14,782 bases of DNA from Candidatus Heimdallarchaeota archaeon (lineage in GTDB: Archaea; Asgardarchaeota; Heimdallarchaeia; Heimdallarchaeales; Kariarchaeaceae): positions 1 through 14,782 of the forward strand of contig JAOUKW010000062.1 of assembly GCA_029882335.1 (NCBI GenBank), in the 5' to 3' direction. Below the pieces are notes generated by a model, which was given only the letters and a program-made list of their open reading frames with translations, ran no database searches and was not told the origin of the DNA. The position numbers were made by a program, and so were the translations under genes. Positions 12,809 through 14,782 of this stretch are shown one piece after another. The stretch's first letter is position 1; every line of letters starts with the position of its first letter.

Positions 12809-14782
12809 TCAAACTCCATCAATATTAAATATTAGATTTTTATCGTTACAATAGTCTGCAAGCTGTTTTAAGATAGGAGCTGGTTTAGTTCTAACATTAG
12901 AAAGAAATCTAGCATTACCCACAACAATTAAATTTTGTTTTGCTCGAGATAAACTCACATTCACCCGTTGTAAATTCTTCAGAAAACCAATGCCACCAGA
13001 TCGATTACTTCGAGTAATACTTAAAATAACAATTTCTTGTTCTTGACCCTGAAATCTATCGACTATACTTACACGAATTTTTATAGGTTTGTTTGGTACA
13101 TGATACCTCCATCCCCTTTCTTTTTGTATCGTATCCACTGTTCGTAAATGTTTATTTATAATTTTTGACTGACCTGCATAATATGTGATAATACCAATTG
13201 TGAGTGGATTATCATCGCTGTATCCTAATTCCTTTGCATTAAGTGAGCTTAATTGATCGATAAGTTCTGCAATTACGATCGCCTCTGTCACATTATGGTA
13301 ACCTTTGTATTTTCCAGGTGTTTCATAATTTTTCTTTAGATTTTCTGTACTCAAAAATACCAAAGGCTGTGAAATTTCAGGAATCCCTAAAGTTGGAAAA
13401 GCAGGGAGTTGAAATCCATGAGTTTGTGCAGAGCTTGAAGTCTTCAATCCACCTTTGTATATCACCTTGTCTAGAAAATCAGCTAAAATTTCAGGCATTC
13501 TATGTTGAACCAGTAACCTTGCATTTCGAGTTTCATCAACCCTCTGTAAAAAGTAATGAAAACAACTCCCTAGCGCAAAATCAATCATATCTTTAACACT
13601 GATTATTGGTTTTTTCTCAAAATTAAATATTTCCAATATCTTCTTCCAATGATATTCAGTATCCCCTTCTCCCATTGCATGTAACTCTTCATGATATCTT
13701 CTCAGACTTGCGATTAAATTATTTGTCTTTTCATCATAAATTCCATTATCTGTTTTTTCAGTATCCTCTATATCGGTGTTAATTTGTTCAAAATAACGTT
13801 GTACATAAATCCGAATTTCTTGCTCATTTACATATGGAGGTAATTGTCGATGATCTCCCACAAGAATCCACTTTTTCGCACGTATAGCAGGAACAAGAAA
13901 TTCCATAACAGTAGTTTTACTTGCTTCATCAATAATTAAAACATCAAAATCGATTGGATTATCTCGAGGAGGTTCAAATCTAGCGATACCAATAGTCGTC
14001 CCACAAACCAAATTTGCCTGTTCAATGGCAAAAGACTCCAAATACCGTCTCCCTTTATCCTCCATTGAAGAAATAAATGATTGTTGTATAGATGATAATG
14101 ATTTATCATTGGATGATACTAATTGTAATGAAGGTAATGCAGATTTGTAACTTTTTGATTTATCTCCCAATCTAAATTGTCTTAAGTTTTCATCCATATA
14201 TTGAGTACCACCTACACGAATTGCAGATATACCACGAATATTTGACGTACGTTCCAATACATTGTCAACAGCAACATGTGTAGGGGCACACATAATTACC
14301 CTACCTCCATTGGCTATAACATGTCTTATTATTTCTACAATTACCGTAGTCTTACCAGTTCCGGGTGGACCATGAATTAAAGTTATGTCACCATTATCCA
14401 ATGATTTATCAACTGCTATTGCTTGAGGTTGGGATTGTACATTATCATGTGAAATACCGGTATTATAATAAGAACGAGGAGAATGTGTAATACTCGGCAA
14501 TCCCCAAGGTCTAATTAGTATGTCCGCAAGTTTTGCATGAGCACTTAATCCTCTAGATTTTAATTGATGTATCGCAGCTCTTTTTCTACGATTACTTGCC
14601 ATATCACCCTCTAAAAATAATTTTCCTTCATCGGGCCAATGTTTTATCTGATTAGAATTCTCAAATATCAACAATTGTTCAAATTCATCGAAATCGTAAA
14701 CTCTTGCAGAAAATAAACGCTTTGTAGAATTTTTTTCTTTTGCAGGTACTACTTGATTCCCTGCCTCTGTAAGTTGTCTTGG
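12809..14782 (-). CDS. UPF1/IGHMBP2-like SF1B helicase (partial at window edge)
   Basis: Superfamily 1B helicase of the UPF1/IGHMBP2/Dna2 type, which unwinds RNA or DNA 5'-3'. Counting from the TTG at 14674 (residue 1): motif I GPPGTGKT (102-109), Ia APTHVAVDN (130-138), II DEAS (249-252), III GDHRQLPP (273-280), IV QHRMP (390-394), V VDRFQGQE (538-545) and VI VSLSRAK (573-579). All are intact, so ATPase activity is expected. A ~110-residue helical, acidic insert (~281-389) separates motifs III and IV. The reading frame stays open for 36 more codons to base 14782 with no ATG, so the true N-terminus, probably with the accessory barrel domain, lies outside the window. The stop (TGA) is 2 nt from the ATG of the wHTH-NYN gene: one operon, coupled translation. 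Confidence 0.9.
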   Translation of the reverse strand, partial: PRQLTEAGNQVVPAKEKNSTKRLFSARVYDFDEFEQLLIFENSNQIKHWPDEGKLFLEGDMASNRRKRAAIHQLKSRGLSAHAKLADILIRPWGLPSITHSPRSYYNTGISHDNVQSQPQAIAVDKSLDNGDITLIHGPPGTGKTTVIVEIIRHVIANGGRVIMCAPTHVAVDNVLERTSNIRGISAIRVGGTQYMDENLRQFRLGDKSKSYKSALPSLQLVSSNDKSLSSIQQSFISSMEDKGRRYLESFAIEQANLVCGTTIGIARFEPPRDNPIDFDVLIIDEASKTTVMEFLVPAIRAKKWILVGDHRQLPPYVNEQEIRIYVQRYFEQINTDIEDTEKTDNGIYDEKTNNLIASLRRYHEELHAMGEGDTEYHWKKILEIFNFEKKPIISVKDMIDFALGSCFHYFLQRVDETRNARLLVQHRMPEILADFLDKVIYKGGLKTSSSAQTHGFQLPAFPTLGIPEISQPLVFLSTENLKKNYETPGKYKGYHNVTEAIVIAELIDQLSSLNAKELGYSDDNPLTIGIITYYAGQSKIINKHLRTVDTIQKERGWRYHVPNKPIKIRVSIVDRFQGQEQEIVILSITRSNRSGGIGFLKNLQRVNVSLSRAKQNLIVVGNARFLSNVRTKPAPILKQLADYCNDKNLIFNIDGV
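12815..12818 (-). promoter_or_regulatory. GGAG ribosome binding site for the wHTH-NYN gene
   Basis: Minus-strand GGAG inside the last codons of the helicase gene ends 8 nt before the ATG at 12806. It selects that ATG over the TTG at 12812. Confidence 0.5.

Overview
The window is AT-rich and densely coded, and it looks archaeal. The evidence is an archaeal-type DHH phosphoesterase, T-rich ends, several start codons preceded at about 24-28 nt by an A/T-rich TATA-like box (suggesting leaderless transcripts), and a perfect PCNA-interacting peptide on a resolvase. A cytosolic class 3 lipase, an N-acylamino acid racemase-type enolase and low GC would fit an Asgard (Heimdall-like) archaeon, but that placement is inference and cannot be settled from this window.

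Layout. (1) 24-503 is a RusA-family Holliday junction resolvase whose last residues form a PIP box. (2) 504-1238 has no intact gene. It holds a perfect palindrome, several hairpin-forming inverted repeats, and stop- and frameshift-broken protein-like stretches, one faintly HEPN-like. (3) 1239-2279 (-) is a DHH-DHHA1 phosphoesterase with altered motifs, divergent from (4) a + strand operon at 2316-6905: two half-size ABC exporters forming an asymmetric heterodimer, then a 10-TM DMT/EamA permease. (5) 6896-8218 (-) is a GPH/MelB-like symporter, tail to tail with the permease, followed upstream by a class 3 lipase (8273-9019, -). (6) 9099-11068 (-) is a two-gene operon with a 4-nt overlap: a GNAT-like acyltransferase (COG3375 type) and an enolase-superfamily NSAR/OSBS. 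Together they suggest N-acylation followed by racemisation of amino acids. (7) 11112-14782 (-) is a translationally coupled pair: a UPF1/IGHMBP2-like SF1B helicase, still open at the right edge of the window, and a winged-helix protein whose C-terminal third resembles a Zc3h12a-like NYN/PIN ribonuclease fold with altered acidic residues.

The two most interesting elements are the PIP-tagged RusA, a resolvase apparently tied to the archaeal sliding clamp, and the helicase plus wHTH-NYN module. The latter superficially recalls the pairing of UPF1 helicase with the SMG6 PIN nuclease in eukaryotic RNA decay and is a candidate undescribed RNA-processing or defence system. Membrane transport dominates the middle of the window (four transport proteins making three transporters).
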